Shown one piece after another: positions 16,461 through 23,784 of a stretch of DNA of 64,000 bases. The position numbers were made by a program, and so were the translations under genes. Positions within the stretch are counted from its first letter, which is position 1, and every line of letters starts with the position of its first letter. The notes below the pieces were generated by a model. That model saw only the letters and a program-made list of their open reading frames with translations. It was not told the origin of the DNA and did not search any database. The DNA is from JBBQKG01 sp038326655 (GTDB taxonomy: Bacteria; Actinomycetota; Thermoleophilia; Solirubrobacterales; JBBDJG01). The stretch covers positions 4,430 through 68,429 of the forward strand of contig JBBQKG010000016.1 in NCBI GenBank assembly GCA_038326655.1. Reading direction: 5' to 3'.

Positions 16461-16490
16461 GCGAAAGGCCCGCTTCGGCGGGCCTTTCGC
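16461..16490. terminator. Perfect 13-bp hairpin between convergent genes
   Basis: GCGAAAGGCCCGC-TTCG-GCGGGCCTTTCGC is a perfect 13-bp stem with a stable UUCG tetraloop. It lies 26 nt past the stop of the minus-strand dehydrogenase and after the plus-strand fragment, so it can serve both directions. A second hairpin (TTCCCGC-TGAC-GCGGGAA, 16397-16414) lies just upstream. Confidence 0.75.
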
Positions 16491-16516
16491 GATCGTTTCG
16501 CAGCTTTCTTGCCTGT

Positions 16517-18418
16517 TCAGGGCACGAACACGCCCTGGTCGAGGAAGACGCTGTTGGGCGTCGTCGAGGCGACGCCGTCCGCGCCCCCGTCCAGGACCTG
16601 GACGGCACCGAGCTGCCAGATCGAGCGCTTTCCCTCCTTGATCGCACCCGGCGTGAGGGCGTCGACCGTCGTGGCCAGCGAGCAAGTCGCGCCGGTCGCC
16701 GGGTCGGCGGTCGCCGCGCAGGCGGCTGTCGCCGAGTAGGGCAGGTCCGTCATCGTTCCGGCCGGCGAGCTGCCGGCGCCGTTGTCGGTGTCGGTGATCC
16801 GGACGTCGAGCCTCGCGCTCAGCTGCCCGGTGTAGTCGGAGAGGTCGGCGCGCCTGCGGACGTCGGTGACGTTCAGCGTGAGCGCGACGTCCGCCTCGTC
16901 CTGCGACGTCGAGGGATTGCCGACTACGGCGGCGATTCGCAGCATGCCGATCGAATTCGCGTCCTTGCCGTTTGCGTCGAACGTGCCGACCGTGAGCGCG
17001 GCCGACGACTGCGCCGGCGGTGCGCAGGAGCCGTACGCGAGGGGCGCCCCGTGCATCCTGTTGGCCGCCGTGCAGGGCGTGTACGCCGGCACCAGCGAGG
17101 CACGCATCGGAGTTGCTCCGCGCGGGCGCGCGTAGCCTCGGGGCGCACCGGTGTAGGAGATGCGATGCACCTCCTGGCCGGGGGCGTTCCAGGTGATGTA
17201 GTAGAGCGCCTGTTCGGGCCCGTTCGGGCCGAACTTCATCTCGTTGATGCTGTAGGCGCCCAGGCCCTGCGCGAAATCGGACTGCGACCAGGTCCCGTCG
17301 CGGTTCGGCGTGAGCACGAACATCTTTCCGCAGACCAGGTCTCCGAAGAGGTAGCGACCGTCGTAGGCGGCGGGCCAGATCCCGTCCGGCACGAACGCGG
17401 CCGCGGTGACAGCCATGCAGCCGCTTGCGTGGCTGTAGTCGAAGAGCGGGTTGGTCATGCCGGCCGGCGGCGCCCCGCAGTCGGTGGTGGAACCCGTCGC
17501 GCAGTGTCCCTCGCGGACGTTCCAGCCGTAGTCCGCGCCAGCCTTGCCGACGTCGATCTCCTCCCAGTCGATCTCGCCCACGTCGTTGATGAAGAAGCGG
17601 GTGCCGGTCGCGTTCGGGTCGAACGCGAGCCGGTACGGGTTGCGGAGGCCCCAGGCGAAGGTCTCCTGGCACTTCTTGCCCGGGTCGGTCACGCCGGTCG
17701 CGGCGCAGCGCGCACTGTCGGAGCCCTGGTAGGGGTTCGACGGGGGGATCGCTCCGTCGCGGGTGATCCGGAGCACCTTGCCGAGCAACACGTTTTGGTC
17801 GCGCGAGGCGGCGTTGTAGCGGTCGCACCAGACCGGGTCTGTGTACTGGCAGCCGCCGTCGCCCGTGCTTGCATACAGGTATCCGTCGTGGCCGAAGTGC
17901 AGGTCCGCGCCGATGTGGTAGCCCTCCGGCGCCGGGATGTTGTCGATCAGGACCTGTTCGCTCGCGGGGTCGATGACGTCGTTGTCACCGAGCACGAAGC
18001 GCGACACGCGGTTCACCGGCAGGAGCGTGTCGCCGTTGCTGCCGTACTGGCAGGCGCCGAGCTTCTTCCACGTGTAATAGAGGTAGACGAAGTGGTTCGT
18101 CGTGAAGGCGGGGTCGACGGCGACGCTCATCAGCCCCCGCTCCTGGTCGGAGCACACCTTCGCCGAGATGTCGAGCGCCGCCTGCGCCTGTAGGGCGCCG
18201 TTCTCGAAGACGTACACGGTGCCGCCCTCGGCGCCGATCAGCATGCGCCCGTCGGGCGTGAAGGCGAGCGTCGTGGGCCGGTCGAGCCCGGTCACGACGG
18301 TCTGGTCGGTGAAACCCGAGGGCAGCGTCGGGGCGGCCACGGACGGTCCGGCGATGGCCAGCATCGCGGTGATCGACAACACCGTCACGACGGCGGCTCG
18401 GACTGATCGGTGCTTCAA
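16517..18418 (-). CDS. Secreted PQQ-type sugar dehydrogenase (GSDH family) with C-terminal extension
   Basis: A 633-residue exported six-bladed beta-propeller of the glucose/sorbosone dehydrogenase type. After the signal peptide (VVTVLSITAMLAIAGPSVAA) come VVTGLDRPTTLAFTPDGRML, ERGLMSVAVDPAF, GYHIGADLHFGHDGYLYAST, GDGGCQYTD, SRDQNVLLGKVLRI, TFAWGLRNPYRLAFDP, NDVGEIDWEEIDVGKAGADYG and YLFGDLVCGKMF. These are hallmark blades, including the histidine and arginine (RNPYR) region used for PQQ and substrate in relatives. The last ~180 residues form a separate beta-rich Cys-containing domain. TTG at 18418, behind CAGGGG, is the only start that keeps a clean signal peptide. Oxidation of extracellular sugars is expected; the native substrate is unknown. 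Confidence 0.85.
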   Translation of the reverse strand: MKHRSVRAAVVTVLSITAMLAIAGPSVAAPTLPSGFTDQTVVTGLDRPTTLAFTPDGRMLIGAEGGTVYVFENGALQAQAALDISAKVCSDQERGLMSVAVDPAFTTNHFVYLYYTWKKLGACQYGSNGDTLLPVNRVSRFVLGDNDVIDPASEQVLIDNIPAPEGYHIGADLHFGHDGYLYASTGDGGCQYTDPVWCDRYNAASRDQNVLLGKVLRITRDGAIPPSNPYQGSDSARCAATGVTDPGKKCQETFAWGLRNPYRLAFDPNATGTRFFINDVGEIDWEEIDVGKAGADYGWNVREGHCATGSTTDCGAPPAGMTNPLFDYSHASGCMAVTAAAFVPDGIWPAAYDGRYLFGDLVCGKMFVLTPNRDGTWSQSDFAQGLGAYSINEMKFGPNGPEQALYYITWNAPGQEVHRISYTGAPRGYARPRGATPMRASLVPAYTPCTAANRMHGAPLAYGSCAPPAQSSAALTVGTFDANGKDANSIGMLRIAAVVGNPSTSQDEADVALTLNVTDVRRRADLSDYTGQLSARLDVRITDTDNGAGSSPAGTMTDLPYSATAACAATADPATGATCSLATTVDALTPGAIKEGKRSIWQLGAVQVLDGGADGVASTTPNSVFLDQGVFVP

Positions 18419-18509
18419 GTACCCCTGCTGCGCTCGAGGACGGGAACCCGATCGAAGGTAGCAGCGATCGGCCGGCCGCTGTGCGGGCGGAGCTCGAGCG
18501 GCCCGATTG

Positions 18510-19341
18510 CTAGGCCGGCCCGGCGGCGACCTGCGCAGCCCGGTCCAGGTGCGCGAGGATCGCCCCCGCCGTCTGCTCCTCTGCATCGGTGGCGAGGATG
18601 TGGCCGCAGTTGGGCAGCAGCACGAGATGCGCCCCCGGGATCAGCTTCGCGAGCCTGCGGCCATGCTCGGCCGGCACGAGCGCGTCGTCGAGCCCGTGCA
18701 GCACGAGCGTCGGCACGCCCTCCAGCTCGGCCAGGCGGGACCGGGTGTCGTGGCCCGCGATCGCGTCCATCTGGGCGTAGAGCGTGAGCGCCGACGTGTC
18801 GTCTGCGATCCGGCGCTCGAGGTCCTCGCGAAGGCGCTCCGGCTGCCGCTGCCGCGTGGCGGCGGCATAGAGCGCCGGCGCGACGAGCGGGAAGGTGCGC
18901 TTCGACCCGAGCAGCGGCCGCGCCGCGGAGGCCGCGATCAGGCGCCACGGTGGCGCCCCCGGCCGGCCGCCCGGTGTCGTGCAGGCAAGCACCACCGAGC
19001 GCACGCGCTCGCGGCGGTCGAGCGCGACGTGCTGGGCGATCATGCCGCCCATCGAGGCGCCGATCACGTGCGCCGAGTCCGCGCCGGCCGCATCGAGGAC
19101 CCCGACCGCGTCGCCCGCGAGGCTGCGCATCGCAAGCCGCGATCGCACGGGGGCGGAGGCGCCGGTACCACGGTTGTCGAGCAGGATCACACGGTGTCTC
19201 CGGCTTCAACCAGGGCAGCAGTCGATACCACAGCCTGGAGCTGGCACCGAGGCCCATGATCATCAGCACGGGCTCGCCGGGAGCGCCGTCTTCCAGCGGT
19301 CCCTGCTCGTGCCAGGCAATTGGTCCAGTTCTGTTCGTCAT
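18510..19341 (-). pseudogene. Alpha/beta hydrolase, frameshifted
   Basis: An alpha/beta-fold esterase/hydrolase in two frames. The N-terminal part (TNRTGPIAWHEQGPLEDGAP, then EPVLMIMGLGASSRLWYRLL) contains the oxyanion region. The second frame starts RVILLDNRGTGASAP and includes the nucleophile elbow GASMGG, the acid region HGLDDALVP and the terminal His motif NCGHI. The frames join at about 19190-19199 if one base is removed or two added. This subfamily (MGLGAS, DNRGTG) also appears in the hydrolase half of the fusion at 42498. It may be a sequencing indel or a true pseudogene; the rest is intact. Confidence 0.75.
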
Positions 19342-19441
19342 ACGAACGTCCGGGGAACAACCTCATCAAAGGGGAAGCGACACCCGATACGAAGAATAAG
19401 TTGCCCCAGTTGCTCAAGTACAGCTGACGGAGGAGGTAAGC

Positions 19442-21199
19442 GTGCGAATCCCCCCATCGAAGGTCACTCGCCTGGGGATCGGCTTGGTCACTGCCCTTGC
19501 TGTGTGCTTAGTGCCCGCGAGCGCGGGAGCCGCGGTGACAGTCACGAGCTTCAAGATCACCTCGAACATGCCTGCGTCCCCGACGGTGCCAGCTTCGGGC
19601 CCCTCGACCGTTCAGTCTGGCGCGCACCCTGACGCGGGCTCGTTCTCGACGTTCTCCTACCCGGACACAGTCGAGGATCTACACACCGCGATCACCAATT
19701 TCGGTCCGGGCCTGCTTGGCAACCCCGAGTCGGTGCCGAAGTGCCCTCAGGCCGACCTCGAGGCAGGTGGGGCGGCGTGTCCTCCCGCGAGCCTGATCGG
19801 CAGCTCGCGGCTCGACACCACGATCGGCTCATTCCCGGGCCAGCTCTACAACGGCGAGCTCTTGGCGAACGAGCCGGGTCGCCTTGCAGCGGTCACGCCG
19901 ACCCCGCTCGGCATCCTCGTCTCGTCGATCCCGTTCACGATCACGCCGCGCGGCGGCGGGGACTACGGACTGACCGGCACCTTGACGGATATCAGCCGGT
20001 TGGTGCCCGGAGTCCAGGCGCTCGCGCTCGGGTTCGTGATCAACGGCTCCACGAACGGCTACGTGCGCAACCCGACGTCGTGCGAGCTGAATGTCTCGAC
20101 CGGCCAGGCGGCCGGCTACGACGATCCCACGTTCGTCGACGGCCCGCCGTACTCGTTTGCGACGGCCGGCTGCGAGCAGGTGCCCTTCGCGCCGAAGTAC
20201 ACGCTCCAGGTCGGTGACCGGGGGTCGACGGCGTTCAACAAGTTCCCGCCGTTCGTCCTGAAGATCACCCAGCCCGCGGGCGAGGCCGACGAGCTCGGCA
20301 ACAAGATCACGCTGCCGGTCGAGCTGAACACCAACAACACCGCCTACACGCTCTGCTCGCAGGCGCAGGCGGACGCCGACAGCTGCCCCGCCGGATCGAA
20401 GTTCGGCTGGGCGACGGCCAAGAGCCCCTTCCTGAGCGAGGTGGTCCAGGGCCCGATCTACCTGATCCAGCAGACCGCGAGCTCGTTGCCGGGGCTGTTG
20501 CTGGACCTGCGGGGCCGGGCGCACGTCAAAGTCCAGACGAAGACGACGCTCGTCAACGGCAAGGTGATCCAGTCACTGGTCACGAACGCGCCGCAGCTCC
20601 CCGTCTCGGAGCTGTCCGTCGCGCTCAACGGCGGACGGAAGACCGGCGTCTTTCAGAACCGCCAGGATCTGTGCTTCAAGGGCGACTCGACGACGAAGTT
20701 CAACTCCGTGGCCGGCCTGGTGAAGGCCTACGGCTGGAACGGCAAGAACACGGCCGACGACAAGCTCACCGCCACGGTGCTCGGCTGTGGGCCGGCGGTG
20801 AAGCCGAAGCTCCGGAGCGCGAAGCGAGCGCGTCCGAGCCTCACGGTCACGACCACCAAGCACCCGGATGCGCCCAACATGAAGGAGCTCACGGTCACGT
20901 TGAGCAGCAACCTGTCGCTCTCCAGGTCACGTCTCGACAGCGGCGGCAGTGCCACGGCCACCGCAACGAGCGCCTCGGTGGCGTACGTGAGCCGGCACAA
21001 GTTCCGTGTCAGCGGGCTGCCGAGCGCAGGGGCCGCCACGGTCACCGTGCGGCTGAGCAAGGGCGCCGTCCTCGTGAGCAGGCGCTCGAGGAACGTGCTG
21101 AAGCGCGGCAAGCGCAAGAGCTTCAGCGTCAACGTGAGCCCGACGCCGGTCTCCGGCAAGGGCACGTCGACCAAGACGAAGTTCCGCGTCAGGCCTTAG
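19442..21199 (+). CDS. Large secreted protein of unknown function
   Basis: A 585-residue exported protein with signal peptide (GIGLVTALAVCLVPASAGAA). The start GTG at 19442 follows a strong AGGAGGT. The N-terminal 420 residues are beta-rich with paired Cys and the motif PKCPQADLEAGGAACPPASL followed by IGSS, repeated in weaker form as LCSQAQADADSCPAGSKFGW. This CP.A..IG motif recurs in large secreted proteins of Solirubrobacterales. The last 150 residues are a basic Ser/Lys/Arg-rich beta domain. Envelope or polymer binding is possible; no enzyme motif is seen. It is transcribed divergently from the hydrolase at 18510. Confidence 0.75.
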   Translation: MRIPPSKVTRLGIGLVTALAVCLVPASAGAAVTVTSFKITSNMPASPTVPASGPSTVQSGAHPDAGSFSTFSYPDTVEDLHTAITNFGPGLLGNPESVPKCPQADLEAGGAACPPASLIGSSRLDTTIGSFPGQLYNGELLANEPGRLAAVTPTPLGILVSSIPFTITPRGGGDYGLTGTLTDISRLVPGVQALALGFVINGSTNGYVRNPTSCELNVSTGQAAGYDDPTFVDGPPYSFATAGCEQVPFAPKYTLQVGDRGSTAFNKFPPFVLKITQPAGEADELGNKITLPVELNTNNTAYTLCSQAQADADSCPAGSKFGWATAKSPFLSEVVQGPIYLIQQTASSLPGLLLDLRGRAHVKVQTKTTLVNGKVIQSLVTNAPQLPVSELSVALNGGRKTGVFQNRQDLCFKGDSTTKFNSVAGLVKAYGWNGKNTADDKLTATVLGCGPAVKPKLRSAKRARPSLTVTTTKHPDAPNMKELTVTLSSNLSLSRSRLDSGGSATATATSASVAYVSRHKFRVSGLPSAGAATVTVRLSKGAVLVSRRSRNVLKRGKRKSFSVNVSPTPVSGKGTSTKTKFRVRP

Positions 21200-21227
21200 C
21201 GCCAGGGCAAGCAGCAGAGACCGATGC

Positions 21228-21249
21228 GGGGCCGGCGAAAGCCGGCCCC
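21228..21249 (+). terminator. GAAA-loop hairpin after secreted protein gene
   Basis: GGGGCCGGC-GAAA-GCCGGCCCC is a perfect 9-bp stem with a GNRA tetraloop, 28 nt past the stop at 21199 and before the next GTG start. There is no clear T-run, so it may be a pause or stability element rather than a full intrinsic terminator. Confidence 0.55.
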
Positions 21250-21273
21250 GGTCGTTGCGGATAGGGTCCAGGC

Positions 21274-22098
21274 GTGTCGCTTGCGGGCAAGACGCTCTTC
21301 CTCTCGGGGGGAAGCCGGGGGATCGGTCTCGCGATCGCTCTCCGGGCCGCCCGCGACGGCGCGAACGTGGCGCTGATCGCGAAGACGGCGGAGCCGCACC
21401 CCAAGTTGGAGGGCACCGTCTACACGGCGGCGGAGGCGATCGAGCAGGCGGGCGGCAACGCGCTCCCGGTGGTCGGGGACATCCGCGACGAGGCGCAGGT
21501 GGCGGCCGCGGTCGAGGCGTCGGTCGAGCGCTTCGGCGGGATCGACCTCTGCGTCAACAACGCCAGCGCGATCAACCTGGCGGGCACGGAGCAGATCGAG
21601 CTGAAGCGGTACGACCTGATGCAGGACATCAACACGCGCGGCACGTTCGTCGTGAGCAAGGCCGTCGTCCCGCACCTGAAGCAGGCCGAGAACCCGCACG
21701 TGCTGACGCTGTCGCCGCCACTCAACCTCGATCCGAAGTGGTTCGGGGCGCACGTCGCCTACACGATCGCCAAGTACGGCATGAGCATGTGCACGATCGG
21801 CATGGCGGAGGAGTTCCGCGAGGCGGGGGTCGCGTTCAACTCGCTCTGGCCGCGCACGATCGTGGCCACGGCAGCGGTGCAGAACCTGCTGGGAGGCGAC
21901 GAGGCGATGGCGCGGGCGCGCCGGCCGGAGGTCGTCGCCGATGCGGCGTACGCAGTCGTCAACCGGCCGAGCCGCGACTGCACCGGCAACCTGTTCCTGG
22001 CCGAGGACGTGCTCGCCGAAGAGGGAGTCACAGACCTCCGCCGGTATTCCTACGGCGCCTCGGACGCAGAGCTCGTGGCGGACCTGTTCGTCGACTGA
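21274..22098 (+). CDS. Short-chain dehydrogenase/reductase, HSDL2-like
   Basis: A 274-residue SDR. The cofactor motif is LSGGSRGIGLAIA (TGxxxGxG type), with a long insertion after the second strand (AKTAEPHPKLEGTVYTAAEA) that marks the hydroxysteroid-dehydrogenase-like-2 subgroup. NNASAI is the NNAG equivalent, and the catalytic Tyr/Lys are in YTIAK. HSDL2-type proteins are linked to fatty-acid or sterol metabolism, with substrates poorly defined. No SCP2 domain is fused, unlike animal HSDL2, but a free SCP2 gene is present at 12760. GTG start. Confidence 0.85.
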   Translation: MSLAGKTLFLSGGSRGIGLAIALRAARDGANVALIAKTAEPHPKLEGTVYTAAEAIEQAGGNALPVVGDIRDEAQVAAAVEASVERFGGIDLCVNNASAINLAGTEQIELKRYDLMQDINTRGTFVVSKAVVPHLKQAENPHVLTLSPPLNLDPKWFGAHVAYTIAKYGMSMCTIGMAEEFREAGVAFNSLWPRTIVATAAVQNLLGGDEAMARARRPEVVADAAYAVVNRPSRDCTGNLFLAEDVLAEEGVTDLRRYSYGASDAELVADLFVD

Positions 22099-22126
22099 AC
22101 GTCCGCGCCGCGGCGCCGTGTGCGGC

Positions 22127-22528
22127 TCAGGACTGCTGCTGGGCGAGCGGGTCGGGCGCGCCTAGCCTGGTCACGTCGGGTGCCTCGTACGGCTTGCCCG
22201 CGCAGCCACCGATCACGACCATGCGGAGCGGCTCCGCGCCTGTGATCACGGTCCGCTTCACCCCGGGGGCGACGCGCACCATCGTGTCGGGGTCGAGCCG
22301 GTGCAGCTCGCCGTCGATCTTCATCTCGGCGGATCCGCGGATCGCGAGATAGACCTCCTCCTGCCCGTCTTCGGAGTGGTCGTGCTCGGGGTACTGGTCC
22401 ACGTTCGGCGGCATGTCGATCACCTGGATCCCGAATGCCTCGATGCCGAGCTCGGCGCGGGCACGCTTGAACGCCCCTCCGAAGACGGCCTCCATGTGGT
22501 CGATCCGCTTGACCGTGAAGTTGCTCAT
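22127..22528 (-). CDS. Cupin-domain protein
   Basis: A 133-residue single-cupin protein. The metal motif appears as YPEHDHSEDGQEEVYLAIRG (His, His and Glu ligands of motif 1), with a second half MVRVAPGVKRTV that has no obvious second His. It may bind a metal or a small ligand; many such proteins are stand-alone regulators or isomerases. It starts with ATG 22528 and stands 58 nt downstream of the EamA transporter gene on the same strand. No pathway is evident. Confidence 0.8.
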   Translation of the reverse strand: MSNFTVKRIDHMEAVFGGAFKRARAELGIEAFGIQVIDMPPNVDQYPEHDHSEDGQEEVYLAIRGSAEMKIDGELHRLDPDTMVRVAPGVKRTVITGAEPLRMVVIGGCAGKPYEAPDVTRLGAPDPLAQQQS

Positions 22529-22586
22529 ACGACCCCCTTTTGTTGACGCTCTCGGGACAGACTACAAACCAATTGCCCGTATCGGA

Positions 22587-23489
22587 CTAGCTTTCGATCG
22601 GGCCGGTGAGGCTGGCGCCACGGGCAGCGCCTGCGCTGGCCGTGATCACGAGCGCGATGCCCGCGACCTCGCGCACGGCGAGCACCTGGCCCAGCACGGC
22701 GAGGCCGGCGAGCGCCGCAACCGCGGGCTCGAGGCTCATCAGGACGCCGAACACGCGTGGTGACAGCCTGCGAAGCGCCTCGAGCTCGAGCGAGTAGGGG
22801 ACCGCCGACGACAGGATCGCGACGGCCGCGCCGACCGCCAGCACGCGCACGTCGAGCAGTCCCTCGCCGCCACCGGCGACGCCGACCGGCAACAGCAGCA
22901 GGGCCGCCACGGCCATCGCGAGCGCGAGCCCGCTGCCACCTTCGAAGGCGATCCCGACGCGCTTGCTGACGACTATGTACGCAGCCCACCAGCAGCCCGC
23001 GAGGAGCGCGAGCGCGACTCCGGCGGAGTCGAGGTCGCTCGCGCCGGGCGCCGCCAGCAGCAGCACACCACCAGCCGCGAGCACCACCCAGAGCGGGTCG
23101 AGCGCGCGGCGCGACCCGGCGACCGCGACGCCGAGCGGGCCGATGAACTCGAGCGTCACCGCGACGCCCAGCGGGATCCGGTCGAGCGCCTCGTAGAAGG
23201 ACAGGTTCATCGCCGCCAGTGAGACGCCGAACAGCGCCGCTAGCCGGAGGTCGGTCCGCCGGTGGGCGGACGGGCGCGGGCGCCAGATCGCCCACAGCAC
23301 GACCGTGGCGAACAGCACGCGCAGGAGCACCGTGCCGCTCGGGCCGACATCGTCGAAGAGCGACCTGGCGAACGCCGCCCCGAGCTGGACCGACGCGGTC
23401 GCCACCAGCACCAGGCCGGTGGGGGGAAACGCTTCGAGCGCGTACGCGGGACGTGTCCTGTCGGCCAAGTGTCGATGCTCCTGTGTCAT
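22587..23489 (-). CDS. EamA/DMT-superfamily transporter (RhtA-like)
   Basis: A 300-residue membrane protein with ten hydrophobic segments in two five-helix EamA halves: ATASVQLGAAFARSLFDDVG, ALFGVSLAAMNLSFYEALDR, PLGVAVTLEFIGPLGVAVAG, then AAVAILSSAVPYSLELEALR, LSPRVFGVLMSLEPAVAALAG and LGQVLAVREVAGIALVITAS. The GVAVTLEFIGPL and FGVLMSLEPAVAALAG motifs are typical of RhtA-type threonine/homoserine exporters. Export of an amino acid or similar metabolite is likely. ATG at 23489 is chosen because the upstream extension is unlike the family. Confidence 0.88.
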   Translation of the reverse strand: MTQEHRHLADRTRPAYALEAFPPTGLVLVATASVQLGAAFARSLFDDVGPSGTVLLRVLFATVVLWAIWRPRPSAHRRTDLRLAALFGVSLAAMNLSFYEALDRIPLGVAVTLEFIGPLGVAVAGSRRALDPLWVVLAAGGVLLLAAPGASDLDSAGVALALLAGCWWAAYIVVSKRVGIAFEGGSGLALAMAVAALLLLPVGVAGGGEGLLDVRVLAVGAAVAILSSAVPYSLELEALRRLSPRVFGVLMSLEPAVAALAGLAVLGQVLAVREVAGIALVITASAGAARGASLTGPIES

Positions 23490-23541
23490 TCCCGCCGCCC
23501 GCGGGTAAGCGGACGGCGACCCACGACATTGGAGGGAAGAG

Positions 23542-23772
23542 ATGACCCACACCCAGGAAACCGGCAAGATCACCGGCACCCAGGACAAGGACTACAACAT
23601 CATCTGGTTCACGGAGCAGTGCCTCAGTAACGTGCTCCGGCTCGAGCTCTACATCAAGGACGCCGAGCGCGAGGGCGACAGCGACCTTGCGGACTTCTTC
23701 CGGCGCGCGCAGGAGACGAGCCGCAAGGGCGCCGAGCAGGGCAAAAACCTGCTCCGTCAGCGCCTCGGCTAG
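23542..23772 (+). CDS. Conserved actinobacterial small protein
   Basis: A 76-residue helical protein (KDYNIIWFTEQCLSNVLRLE, then YIKDAEREGDSDLADFFRRA). It belongs to a family of short conserved actinobacterial proteins of unknown role that I recognise only by general pattern. A GGAGGGAAGAG Shine-Dalgarno sequence precedes the ATG by about 6 nt. The conserved aromatic and acidic residues suggest a helical bundle, perhaps ferritin-like in style, but metal ligands are not complete. It is transcribed alone, divergent from the EamA gene. Confidence 0.75.
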   Translation: MTHTQETGKITGTQDKDYNIIWFTEQCLSNVLRLELYIKDAEREGDSDLADFFRRAQETSRKGAEQGKNLLRQRLG

Positions 23773-23784
23773 CCGGAGCCGCGC

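Noticed and set aside
16205..18193. Long plus-strand open frame (about 660 codons) opposite the PQQ-type dehydrogenase
   Set aside because: Antisense shadow caused by high GC; composition is Arg/Gly/Val-rich with no motif, while the minus strand has a full propeller protein.
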